The translations under genes and the position numbers were made by a program. The notes beneath the pieces are model-generated. The model was not told where the DNA came from, did no database searches, and saw nothing but the letters and a program-made list of their open reading frames with translations. From positions 1 to 8,550 of the forward strand of contig JARIHJ010000004.1 of NCBI GenBank assembly GCA_029288335.1: DNA of 8,550 nt, read 5' to 3'. This stretch comes from Candidatus Saccharimonadota bacterium. GTDB taxonomy: Bacteria > Patescibacteriota > Saccharimonadia > Saccharimonadales > UBA4665. The stretch's first letter is position 1. Each line of letters begins with the position of its first letter. This document shows positions 1-6,541 of this stretch, in pieces.

Positions 1-12
1 TATAAGAGACAG
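1..12. other. Residual Tn5/Nextera mosaic-end adapter (artefact)
   Basis: The first twelve bases, TATAAGAGACAG, are identical to the inner twelve bases of the 19-base Tn5 mosaic end used in Nextera libraries. They sit exactly at the window edge. In the prfB reading frame they place a TAA stop at 3-5, where an intact RF2 should read on, while the RF2-like protein sequence becomes good from about base 15. An adapter left on a contig end explains both facts. The alternative, a chance match in genuine sequence, is unlikely for twelve bases at this exact position. Confidence 0.9.
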
Positions 13-569
13 GCGGTGACTTTGCCTATGGCAAATTAAAGGGGGAGCATGGTGTCCACCGGCTAGTTCGCCTTAGCCCGTTTAATTCAGCGGCTAGCCG
101 TGAAACTAGCTTTGCAAAAGTCGAAGTAGCACCAAAAATTGATGAACCTAGTGAGGTCGAGCTGGATGACAAAGACCTCAAAATTGACGTCTATCGCAGC
201 GGCGGCCACGGGGGTCAGTCCGTCAATACGACCGATAGCGCTGTGCGTGTTACCCATTTGCCGACAGGTCTGGCCGTGGCAATTCAGAACGAGCGTAGCC
301 AGCTACAGAACAAGGAAACAGCACTAGCGATTTTGCGTTCCAGACTGGCGCAATTACAACTCGAGCAACACGCCGCGAAAATCAGCGAGCTGAAACCGCC
401 GACTGGTGCCAACGAATTCGGCAGCCAAATCAGAAACTACGTTCTGCACCCCTACAAACAGGTCAAAGATTTGCGCACTGGCTATCAATCCAGCGACCCC
501 GAGGCTGTGCTCACCGGTAACCTTGAACCTTTTATTGCCGCCTACTTGGATTACGCGATTGGTAACTAA
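13..569 (+). CDS. prfB: Peptide chain release factor 2 (RF2), C-terminal half, 5' truncated
   Basis: RF2 reads UGA and UAA stop codons in the ribosomal A site and triggers hydrolysis of peptidyl-tRNA. About 184 codons remain of a protein usually near 365 residues; the start is outside the window. The anticodon-like SPF tripeptide, which marks RF2 rather than RF1, lies at 75-83 in RLVRLSPFN. The catalytic GGQ loop lies at 210-218 in SGGHGGQSVN, 45 codons later, the same spacing as in E. coli RF2. The stop is TAA at 567-569. The programmed +1 frameshift site found in many prfB genes would be upstream and cannot be checked. The in-frame TAA at 3-5 belongs to the adapter remnant, so this is a truncation by the contig end and not a pseudogene. 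prfB next to ftsEX is a recurrent bacterial arrangement, here interrupted by an opposing gene. Confidence 0.95.
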
Positions 570-577
570 ACCTTTGG

Positions 578-1126
578 TCAGACAGTCGCAGTATTGACGG
601 CCTGGTGCCCCAAGGTGAGGATATCTTCTATAAGTAGGGGAGATCGGGAGTTTACAATTGCTTCAATGATTTGAGAGGTGGCAGTGCTTGCTACCAGTTC
701 GCGAACAAGCTCTTCGTCCACTTTCCCTTCGAAAGCGATGCTATATTCAGGGTGCGGAATTGTGTCGCCTTCCGCCTTGAGCCTCGCAATCCTACAACTA
801 ATAGAAATTCCTTCAACACTAGTATTTAACCTGGGCAGGCTTGAAAAAGGAGCATTCCATATATCAGTAAAAGGACACTGTGAGGCGGCTGAAGACATTC
901 CTATAGAGGTATTAGGCCTTCCTAGTATTCGATGGCCAGGAAACATGGCTTTTCGAGGTTCCAGCCGCGAAGACCACAAGGCAACAATTCCACCGCTATC
1001 TTGTTCTACTTGCACGAACTCATCATTTTCGAACCCCACAAAGCCACCAACCACAAGGTTATTTGTTTCTTCATCCTTACCAAAATAGCCATCTTGTATA
1101 GTCCCGAATGACTCAGCCTTGCTCAT
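578..1126 (-). CDS. Hypothetical protein, 182 aa, unrecognised
   Basis: I do not recognise this protein. It has no signal peptide, no hydrophobic segment long enough for a membrane helix, and no nucleotide-binding or metal motif I can name, so it is probably cytosolic. It is acidic at the start, Gly/Val-rich around residues 25-50, and Ser-rich in the middle, with four scattered features that might be structural: FVGFEND (about 29-35), two cysteines near residues 84 and 111, and a C-terminal half (about 130-165) that looks helical. The minus-strand choice rests on a strong AAAGGAG ribosome binding site seven bases before the ATG and an open frame of full length. It ends in TGA only eight bases from the prfB stop, with no room for a terminator between. 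It contains no GCTAGC palindrome, unlike most of the window, and interrupts prfB-ftsE, which together hint at later insertion. The 411-base plus-strand frame inside it looks like a shadow. Confidence 0.7.
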   Translation of the reverse strand: MSKAESFGTIQDGYFGKDEETNNLVVGGFVGFENDEFVQVEQDSGGIVALWSSRLEPRKAMFPGHRILGRPNTSIGMSSAASQCPFTDIWNAPFSSLPRLNTSVEGISISCRIARLKAEGDTIPHPEYSIAFEGKVDEELVRELVASTATSQIIEAIVNSRSPLLIEDILTLGHQAVNTATV

Positions 1127-1133
1127 AAATAGT

Positions 1134-1140
1134 CTCCTTT
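1134..1140 (-). promoter_or_regulatory. Shine-Dalgarno of the 182-aa orphan gene
   Basis: On the minus strand the sequence reads AAAGGAG, ending seven bases before the ATG at 1126-1124. This is a strong match to the anti-Shine-Dalgarno and decides both strand and start for the orphan gene. It contrasts with ftsE, the FemAB-like gene and the S41 gene, which have none. I could not settle on a promoter for this gene: several AT-rich -10-like hexamers lie between 1141 and 1200, none with a convincing -35. Confidence 0.75.
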
Positions 1141-1201
1141 TCTATATCATCTACCTATTTATTCAATCGTGCAAATTGAGCTTAGGCAATCTATAAAATC
1201 G

Positions 1202-1210
1202 TGTTAAAAT
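1202..1210 (+). promoter_or_regulatory. Extended -10 promoter of ftsEX
   Basis: TGTTAAAAT is a TGn-extended -10 with five of six matches to TATAAT. No good -35 is seen at 17 bases, which the extended element can compensate for. The predicted transcription start is near 1217, about five bases before the ftsE ATG at 1222, so the mRNA would be nearly leaderless. No Shine-Dalgarno is present in the stretch before the ATG. Confidence 0.55.
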
Positions 1211-1221
1211 ACTAACTGCTA

Positions 1222-1905
1222 ATGATTTTGTTGGATAGAGTGACCAAAACTTATGGGCGGACGGCGACAGCACTGGACCGCATTAGCCTGCACGTCGAAC
1301 CGAAAGAGTTCGTCATCGTGGTCGGGCAGAGTGGGGCCGGCAAGACGACACTCTTGAAGCTATTAACACGCGAAGAGAAGCCAACCAGCGGCAAAATCAT
1401 CGTTGGTGGTGTCGATTACGACAAGCTAAAGGACAAAGACATCCCTATACTGCGCCGCAAAATCGGGACAGTTTTCCAAGACTTCAAGCTACTGCCGAAT
1501 AAAACCGTATTCGAGAACGTCGCTTTTGCGCTCGAAATTGTCGGGATGGGCAATGGCGAAATCAAGCACACTGTGCCGCGAGTGCTAGATATAGTTAACC
1601 TGAAGAAAAAAGAGAAGAATATGCCGCGCGAGCTGTCTGGTGGTGAGCGCCAGCGCGTGGCGATTGCGAGGGCTATCGCACGCCAGCCAAAGATTCTAAT
1701 AGCTGATGAGCCGACCGGTAACCTCGATCCTGAGCACGCTTGGGAAGTCGTCAAGGTGCTTGAAAAGATCAACCGCTTCGGCACGACCGTACTGCTGACC
1801 ACGCACAATCAAGAAATTGTCAACAAACTTAAAAGGCGCGTGGTGACAATTCGCGATGGCAAAATCACCTCTGATCGCGCCCACGCCGAGTACAGCCTAA
1901 AGTAA
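1222..1905 (+). CDS. ftsE: Cell division ATP-binding protein FtsE
   Basis: Cytosolic ABC-type ATPase that pairs with the membrane protein FtsX at the division site; ATP binding and hydrolysis are transmitted to peptidoglycan hydrolases outside. At 227 residues it has the normal family length. Visible motifs in order: Walker A GQSGAGKT (35-42), Q-loop glutamine at 86 in FQDFKLL, signature LSGGERQR (138-145), Walker B ILIADEP (158-164, catalytic Glu163), D-loop NLDP (167-170) and switch His195 in TTHNQE. All catalytic residues are intact. The TVFENVAF segment (95-102) and the RRKIGTVFQD region resemble FtsE rather than general transport ATPases. The ATG at 1222 aligns with the short N-terminus typical of FtsE. 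It lacks a Shine-Dalgarno but sits just after an extended -10. Its TAA overlaps the ftsX ATG by one base. Confidence 0.96.
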   Translation: MILLDRVTKTYGRTATALDRISLHVEPKEFVIVVGQSGAGKTTLLKLLTREEKPTSGKIIVGGVDYDKLKDKDIPILRRKIGTVFQDFKLLPNKTVFENVAFALEIVGMGNGEIKHTVPRVLDIVNLKKKEKNMPRELSGGERQRVAIARAIARQPKILIADEPTGNLDPEHAWEVVKVLEKINRFGTTVLLTTHNQEIVNKLKRRVVTIRDGKITSDRAHAEYSLK

Positions 1906-2846
1906 TGAGCCATAATTTAATTACCCTCAGCCGAATCACTAAGTCTGGTGCGATCAACTTTGTTCGCAACTTCTCGCTGTCGATCGCGGCAATGGCGATA
2001 ATGGTAGTAACTTTGACAATAATTTTATTCTCAATAGTCGCTAATGTTACTTTTAACCAACAGATCAACCAGGTTACTAGTAAAATAAATATTTCGGTTT
2101 TCCTTAAAAACTCTGTAACTACCAAACAGAAGAATCAGCTGGTGGCGCAATTGAAAGCGCTGCCGAACGTTGCTAGCGTTCAGTATCTCTCTAAGCAGCA
2201 GGCGCTAGAGAGCTTCCTAAGCGATCCCGCGAATCAAAACCTCCTTGGAGCGATCCAAGAAAGCGGTAATACTTTGCCGCCCACGATTCATATCAAGCCA
2301 CGCGATTTAAACCACATCGAGGGCATAAAGAACTTCTTGAGCCAGCCTCGGGTAGAAAGTCTACAATCGGCACCGACCAGCTATTCTGGCGCCCGCAAAC
2401 AAGCAATCGATAACATCAGCCATGCCGCAAACATCCTTCGGGAAATCGGTATCATCGCCGTTATAGTTTTTGCGGTTATTAGTGCGTTGATAATTTTTAA
2501 CACCATTCAAATGGCGATCTTCAATCGCCGCGAAGAACTGCAGATTATGCGCCTTCTGGGCGCGACGACCTGGTATATTCGCGGTCCATTTGTGGCTGAA
2601 AGTGTTATCTATGGCGTATTATCCGGAGCAATTTCAACCTTGCTAATCTGGCTAAGCCTGGTGTTTTCTAGTCAGGCGCTACAGGCTAGCTCGCTGGGTT
2701 TACTTAAAATCGGCTACTCCAAAGACTACTTCTACGGCAACTGGTACTGGCTTTTGCTTTTGGAAATGGGCCTTGGTATACTAATTGGAGCCGCATCGTC
2801 AGTCATTGCTACCAGGCGGTACTTAAAATTCAAAACGTCAAAGTAA
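1905..2846 (+). CDS. ftsX: Cell division protein FtsX
   Basis: Membrane partner of FtsE in the type VII ABC family; it does not transport but relays ATPase cycles to extracytoplasmic hydrolases. At 313 residues it shows the FtsX plan: cytosolic N-terminus, first membrane helix (about 25-48), a large extracytoplasmic domain (about 49-178), then three helices (about 181-203, 229-255, 282-303). The loop after helix 2 contains RREELQIMRLLGAT (208-221), the conserved FtsX/MacB-like stretch that contacts the ATPase. The extracytoplasmic domain would dock the coiled coil of a hydrolase, and such a protein is encoded next. The ATG overlaps the ftsE stop (TAATG), implying translational coupling. The first helix region is AT-rich compared with the surrounding coding sequence, as expected for Ile/Val/Leu codons. 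Confidence 0.95.
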   Translation: MSHNLITLSRITKSGAINFVRNFSLSIAAMAIMVVTLTIILFSIVANVTFNQQINQVTSKINISVFLKNSVTTKQKNQLVAQLKALPNVASVQYLSKQQALESFLSDPANQNLLGAIQESGNTLPPTIHIKPRDLNHIEGIKNFLSQPRVESLQSAPTSYSGARKQAIDNISHAANILREIGIIAVIVFAVISALIIFNTIQMAIFNRREELQIMRLLGATTWYIRGPFVAESVIYGVLSGAISTLLIWLSLVFSSQALQASSLGLLKIGYSKDYFYGNWYWLLLLEMGLGILIGAASSVIATRRYLKFKTSK

Positions 2847-2847
2847 C

Positions 2848-2863
2848 AAATTAATAAATTAAT
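2848..2863. repeat. Perfect tandem duplication of an 8-base AT-rich unit
   Basis: AAATTAAT is repeated twice head to tail directly after the ftsX stop codon. The core ATTAAT is self-complementary, so a weak hairpin is possible, but there is no GC stem and no T-run, so I do not call it a terminator. Confidence 0.5.
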
Positions 2864-2920
2864 ATCAAAACTGGTTCTAAACAGAGCTAGGCTTTTGGTG
2901 GGAGCTATTTACAAATCCTC

Positions 2921-4168
2921 ATGGTTTGTGCTAATGTTAAGTTACGCTTTTCAAAAATCAAAAAGCTGAAGCAAAAAGTTCAAAAAAATCAAAAGCTACA
3001 AATGGCGATAGCAAAAACACAAGCGATATTATCTGGCGCGCTCAAGAAGCAATCTTATCGATTGGCGGTGATAGCGTCAGTATTGGCATTGGGCGCAGGC
3101 AGCGCTACGGTCGCCGTACGAGCGGCTAGTTGCTCGAGCATTGCCGACTGCAACTCTCAGATAAGCAATTTGCAGAACCAGAATAATGGCTTGGCTGCGC
3201 AAGTGGACAGTTTGCAATCTCAGGCCAGTAGCTATCAGGACGCAATTAACATCCTCCAGCAGCAGATTAGCTCAGTCGAGGCTTCGATTAGCGCTAACCA
3301 AGCTCAACAGGCCAAGCTGAATGCTGAGATCGTTGAGCTTCAGCAGAAGATTGACCTTCAGAAGCAGCTGCTTGGCAACGATATTCGTGATATGTACGTC
3401 GATGGGTCGATGAGTAGCCTTGAGATGCTGGCGAGCTCTAATAATTTGAGTCAGTACGTTGACAAACAGGAATACCGCAATGTGGTTCAAGAAAAAATTC
3501 AGTCGATGCTGACGCAAATTTCAGAGCTTCAAGTTCAAGTGAAAAATCAGAAAAATCAGATCGATATTCTAATCGCGACCGAAAGTAATCAGCAAGCCCA
3601 GCTTGCTGCCGACCAGGCGCAACAAAACCAATTATTGGCAATGAACGAAGCCCAGCAGGCTAATTACAACAGCCAAATTGCTGCTAACAGCTCGCAAATC
3701 ACCAGTCTGCGTAGCCAACAGGCCGCCCTAAACCGCCAGCTGTCTAGCGGCGGTGGTAGGGTTATCGCTGGAGATCCGAGCCACGGTGGCTATCCGGCTT
3801 ATCTAGATAATGCACCGCAAGACAGTATCATTGACCCCTGGGGAATGTATAACCGCGAATGTGTCAGTTATACTGCCTGGAAAGTCCAGCAAACTTTTGG
3901 CTATATGCCTAACTGGGGCGGCCGCGGCAACGCCAACCAATGGCCTAGCGACGCCCAAGCCGCTGGCATACCCACTGGCTCGACGCCACGAGTCCACTCA
4001 GTCGCTATCTGGAACGTTGGTGCCTATGGTCACGCGATGTGGGTAGAATCAGTCAACTCCGACGGCAGCATCTGGGTTAGCCAGTACAACTATGACTATC
4101 AGGGCCACTACAGTGAAATGCTGGTTGAGCCGGGTATGGCTAGCTCGCTAACCTATATTTACTTCTAA
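2921..4168 (+). CDS. Secreted coiled-coil CHAP-domain peptidoglycan hydrolase, PcsB-like
   Basis: Predicted extracytoplasmic amidase or endopeptidase that cuts peptidoglycan when activated by FtsEX. Domains in order (415 aa): a very basic N-terminal segment (1-47); hydrophobic segment (about 48-65) followed by AVRAAS, a plausible signal-peptidase site near 68-70; a Cys pair C71/C77; a long Gln/Ser-rich coiled coil (about 75-275) broken around DMYVDGSMSSLEML (157-170), like the hinge of PcsB/EnvC-type proteins; a Gly-rich linker (276-290); and a C-terminal CHAP domain (about 290-415). The likely nucleophile is Cys314 in RECVSYTAW, the base His371 in GHAMWVESV, with Asn390 in SQYNY a candidate third residue. 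Order and content match the FtsEX-activated hydrolase class. The start is less certain: the ATG has GGAG only 16 bases upstream, and Met28 (3002) would still leave a signal sequence. Confidence 0.88.
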   Translation: MVCANVKLRFSKIKKLKQKVQKNQKLQMAIAKTQAILSGALKKQSYRLAVIASVLALGAGSATVAVRAASCSSIADCNSQISNLQNQNNGLAAQVDSLQSQASSYQDAINILQQQISSVEASISANQAQQAKLNAEIVELQQKIDLQKQLLGNDIRDMYVDGSMSSLEMLASSNNLSQYVDKQEYRNVVQEKIQSMLTQISELQVQVKNQKNQIDILIATESNQQAQLAADQAQQNQLLAMNEAQQANYNSQIAANSSQITSLRSQQAALNRQLSSGGGRVIAGDPSHGGYPAYLDNAPQDSIIDPWGMYNRECVSYTAWKVQQTFGYMPNWGGRGNANQWPSDAQAAGIPTGSTPRVHSVAIWNVGAYGHAMWVESVNSDGSIWVSQYNYDYQGHYSEMLVEPGMASSLTYIYF

Positions 4169-4177
4169 TAATGATTG

Positions 4178-4264
4178 GGCGAGCCTTGTCGCTTTAGGCA
4201 TCCTTACCGCCGTGCTCACTAGCGTTCCGCGCGGGCGGGAGCCCTTCCTAACGCGCCACTCGCC
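4178..4264. other. Nested inverted repeats in convergent intergenic region
   Basis: Between the two convergent stop codons lie three pairs of complementary segments, one inside the other: GGCGAG (4178-4183) with CTCGCC (4259-4264), GCGCG (4229-4233) with CGCGC (4252-4256), and GGGC (4233-4236) with GCCC (4241-4244) around a four-base loop. The middle and inner stems share base 4233. The distal stretch is GC-rich. No T-run follows on either strand, so it is not a standard intrinsic terminator, though it may end or protect both transcripts. A small structured RNA is possible but unproven. Confidence 0.35.
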
Positions 4265-4274
4265 AGGTTCCTTT

Positions 4275-5279
4275 CTAGCGCTTCACCAGTTTGTATAGTT
4301 CGAATAACTTGTAGCCGAACGGATTGACGGCGATGTCGGCTGGTAGGGGATGGCTTTCGGCGTAGCCTCCGAATCGTTTTTTAAAGTCGGTGACTCCAGC
4401 TAACTGATCACCTTTAACACCGCCGCTAATACCGCCAAAGTTGTAAATTGTGTCGCCTTGAGATTTAGCCTTTTGTATGCAATGCCAATGCAAAAAATAG
4501 CCCGGGCCAATCTTCAGAAATTTATCTACCGAGCAGCCGTAGATGTAGTGTGCTTGCTTGTCATAGCTTACTACAAATGCTGCTGCCGCCGGCTCGCTGT
4601 CGATGTCGACGTAGCCGACAAAGGCGTTGTTTTCGGCGGCCAATGTCTCAAATGCAGCCTTGTAGTCGCGTTTTGGCAGTATATGAAAATTATCGCGCTT
4701 GGCGGTAACTTCCAGCATTCGATAAAAAATCTCGAGCTGTTCAGGCGAGCATTTCTCGGCCCTAAAAGTCGCACCCTTACGCCTAGCTAAGCTAATGTGG
4801 TAGCGGCATTTATGGTGCATATTGGCGAGCAGCGCGTCTTCGCCGGCAGTGATACCTAGCAGCCATTCATTACGCGGTTGCAGGGCGCTAGTGGCGCTGA
4901 CGCTAGGGCTAGCGAGTCTGAAATACTTGCTGGTGTCGAGCCTGGCGAATAACAATTTTTTATCGAAATTAGCTCTAAAAAAATCTTTGATAGCCTCGAC
5001 GCTAGCGCTGGACCAATCAGTCAGTAGTGGTCCGTAAGGGCAATATAGATAATAATAGCCGCCTGGTAGCGCTAATTTGACCGCCAGCCCGCAGCCACTG
5101 ATTTTTTTACCGCTAGCTACTGTAAAATAAACTACTTCCTTGCCGCTTTGCTCTTGCCACTCCCCGTAAAAGGGAGCATTTAGAAAATGCAGCGGTCGCG
5201 TAAGTCTAGGCTTAAGCTGTTCCAGAGCGTTAGCATAGCCGCTAGCGTCAGTTGGTTGCAGGTTGATTTTATTAGTCAT
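4275..5279 (-). CDS. FemAB/FemX-like tRNA-dependent aminoacyltransferase (peptidoglycan bridge formation)
   Basis: Proteins of this family transfer an amino acid from aminoacyl-tRNA to the stem peptide of lipid II or a related precursor, at the cytosolic membrane face; the amino acid used cannot be read here. From the ATG at 5279 it has 334 residues, near the length of Weissella FemX, and has no inserted coiled coil. Family-like stretches in order: FYGEWQEQSG (37-46), YCPYGPLL (79-86), HKCRYHISLARRKG (156-169), FYRMLEVTAKRDNF (185-198), YIYGCSVDKF (245-254), AKSQGDTIYNFGGISGG (271-287) and TDFKKRFGG (297-305). These resemble two GNAT-fold halves. A GTG at 5297 would add six residues but falls inside the proposed -10, so ATG 5279 is preferred. 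No Shine-Dalgarno is seen. The stop is TAG. It converges on the CHAP gene and diverges from the S41 gene, so it forms its own transcription unit. Confidence 0.87.
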   Translation of the reverse strand: MTNKINLQPTDASGYANALEQLKPRLTRPLHFLNAPFYGEWQEQSGKEVVYFTVASGKKISGCGLAVKLALPGGYYYLYCPYGPLLTDWSSASVEAIKDFFRANFDKKLLFARLDTSKYFRLASPSVSATSALQPRNEWLLGITAGEDALLANMHHKCRYHISLARRKGATFRAEKCSPEQLEIFYRMLEVTAKRDNFHILPKRDYKAAFETLAAENNAFVGYVDIDSEPAAAAFVVSYDKQAHYIYGCSVDKFLKIGPGYFLHWHCIQKAKSQGDTIYNFGGISGGVKGDQLAGVTDFKKRFGGYAESHPLPADIAVNPFGYKLFELYKLVKR

Positions 5280-5287
5280 TACGAATA

Positions 5288-5296
5288 AATATACCA
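5288..5296 (-). promoter_or_regulatory. Extended -10 promoter of the FemAB-like gene
   Basis: On the minus strand TGGTATATT is a TGn-extended -10 with five of six matches. The predicted start of transcription, near 5281, lies about two bases from the ATG at 5279, so the transcript would be leaderless. There is no clear -35. It lies back to back with the S41 promoter, with 19 bases between the two elements. Confidence 0.55.
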
Positions 5297-5315
5297 CGGG
5301 TGAGCGCCGGCGATT

Positions 5316-5324
5316 TGCTACAAT
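5316..5324 (+). promoter_or_regulatory. Extended -10 promoter of the S41 peptidase gene
   Basis: TGCTACAAT is a TGn-extended -10 with five of six matches to the consensus hexamer. The predicted transcription start is near 5331, four bases before the ATG at 5335. No Shine-Dalgarno lies between, which again predicts a leaderless mRNA. No recognisable -35 is present upstream, where the FemAB-like gene's promoter sits. Confidence 0.55.
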
Positions 5325-5334
5325 TAACTAGCGA

Positions 5335-6531
5335 ATGAAGACACCGAAACTGAGAAATGGGGGGAAATATTTGCTTGGGCTAGCGGCGCTAGTAGTTGTG
5401 TTTCTAGTTGGTTATGGTGTTGGCAGCGGCCATATTAGCCTAAGCGGCTCTAGTGGTGTGCCGGCGAATGCTAGCTTGCCGAGCCAGCTTGATTATTCCA
5501 GCGTCAATGCCGAATATCAGGCATTAATTCAGAATTACGACGGCAAATTAACGGCAACTCAGCTCCTGAACGGCCTCAAGCACGGGTTAGCCGAAGCGAC
5601 CGACGACCCGCACACGGAGTATTTTACTGCGGCTGAGACCAAAGAATTTAATCAAGAATTAAATAATCAATTCAGCGGCATTGGCGCCGAGCTCGGCAAT
5701 GACTCCAGCGGTGATTTACAGATAGTTTCTCCGATACAGGGGCTTCCTGCCGCCAAGGCCGGTGTCCAGGCCGGCGACCTGATCGCGACAATTAATGGCA
5801 AGAGCACTAGCGGCCTTGGCCTAGACCAGGCGGTTGATGAAATCCGCGGTAAAGCCGGCACGAAAGTTACTTTGGGTCTGGTTCGAAATGGCCAGCTGGT
5901 AAATATTACAATAGTTCGACAGAACATCGAAGTACCGAGCGTTCTCTGGAAAATGTTGCCGGGTAACATCGGTTACATCCAAATCATCACGTTTGATAAC
6001 AACACCTCAGACCTAGCCCAGAAAGCAGCGCAGCAGCTAAAATCTCAAGGCGCGGCTTCGATAATTCTGGACTTGCGCGGCAATCCAGGTGGGTTACTCC
6101 AGGCAGCCATAGACGTGTCGAGCTTGTGGCTCGAGCAGGGACAGCTAGTTCTCCAGGAAAAGCGTGGACCAGTGGTCGTAAATAGTTATTACGCTAGCGG
6201 CAACGATATTTTGCACGGCCTAAAAACGGTCGTATTAATCAACGGTGGGTCGGCTTCCGCTAGCGAAATCACCGCGGGTGCTCTGCATGACCACGGTGAT
6301 GCCACCCTAATTGGCACTAAAAGCTATGGTAAGGGCAGTGTCCAGCAAGTGGTGCCGCTTTCAAATGAATCGGAGCTAAAGGTGACTGTCGCCAAGTGGT
6401 ACCGCCCGAATGGCGAAAATATCGATGGTAAGGGCATTACACCCGACAAAGTCATCCAGCTCACACCCGGCGACGCCGCCCACGGCCAAGACCCACAGCT
6501 AGCTGCCGCCGAGCAGTTCCTCGGCCAGTAG
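5335..6531 (+). CDS. S41 family C-terminal processing peptidase (CtpA/CtpB-like)
   Basis: Membrane-anchored serine protease that trims or degrades extracytoplasmic proteins from their C-terminus. In order (398 aa): short basic N-terminus, one membrane anchor (about 12-30), a helical N-terminal region with DDPHTEYFT (90-98), a PDZ domain (about 113-197, with GLPAAKAGVQAGDLI), then the S41 catalytic core with DLRGNPGG (246-253). The nucleophile is Ser308 in GGSASASE, the general base Lys333 in YGKGSVQ, and Gln337 follows. The 25- and 4-residue spacings match Ser430, Lys455 and Gln459 of E. coli Tsp, so the enzyme should be active. WYRPNGENIDGKGITPD (355-371) is the usual S41 tail motif; no extra C-terminal domain follows. 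It reads away from the FemAB-like gene and lies 65 bases before pyrG. Its substrate is unknown; envelope proteins such as the CHAP hydrolase are candidates by location only. Confidence 0.94.
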   Translation: MKTPKLRNGGKYLLGLAALVVVFLVGYGVGSGHISLSGSSGVPANASLPSQLDYSSVNAEYQALIQNYDGKLTATQLLNGLKHGLAEATDDPHTEYFTAAETKEFNQELNNQFSGIGAELGNDSSGDLQIVSPIQGLPAAKAGVQAGDLIATINGKSTSGLGLDQAVDEIRGKAGTKVTLGLVRNGQLVNITIVRQNIEVPSVLWKMLPGNIGYIQIITFDNNTSDLAQKAAQQLKSQGAASIILDLRGNPGGLLQAAIDVSSLWLEQGQLVLQEKRGPVVVNSYYASGNDILHGLKTVVLINGGSASASEITAGALHDHGDATLIGTKSYGKGSVQQVVPLSNESELKVTVAKWYRPNGENIDGKGITPDKVIQLTPGDAAHGQDPQLAAAEQFLGQ

Positions 6532-6541
6532 GCAGGATAGC

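Noticed and set aside
3..5. In-frame TAA suggesting prfB is a pseudogene
   Set aside because: It lies within the twelve-base mosaic-end match at the window edge; everything after it is intact RF2.
678..1088. A 136-codon plus-strand open frame
   Set aside because: It lies opposite the 182-aa gene, has no ribosome binding site, and its Ser/Thr/Pro-rich translation looks like an antisense shadow.
2901..2904. GGAG as the ribosome binding site of the CHAP gene
   Set aside because: It is 16 bases before the ATG, too far for normal initiation, and no in-frame standard start lies at a suitable distance.
4458..4790. A 110-codon plus-strand open frame with a Cys-rich hydrophobic stretch
   Set aside because: It is fully antisense to the conserved FemAB-like gene, whose motifs explain the sequence.
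5280..5297. GTG at 5297 as the start of the FemAB-like gene
   Set aside because: It would add only six residues and overlaps the extended -10; the ATG at 5279 fits better. It cannot be fully excluded if transcription starts further upstream.
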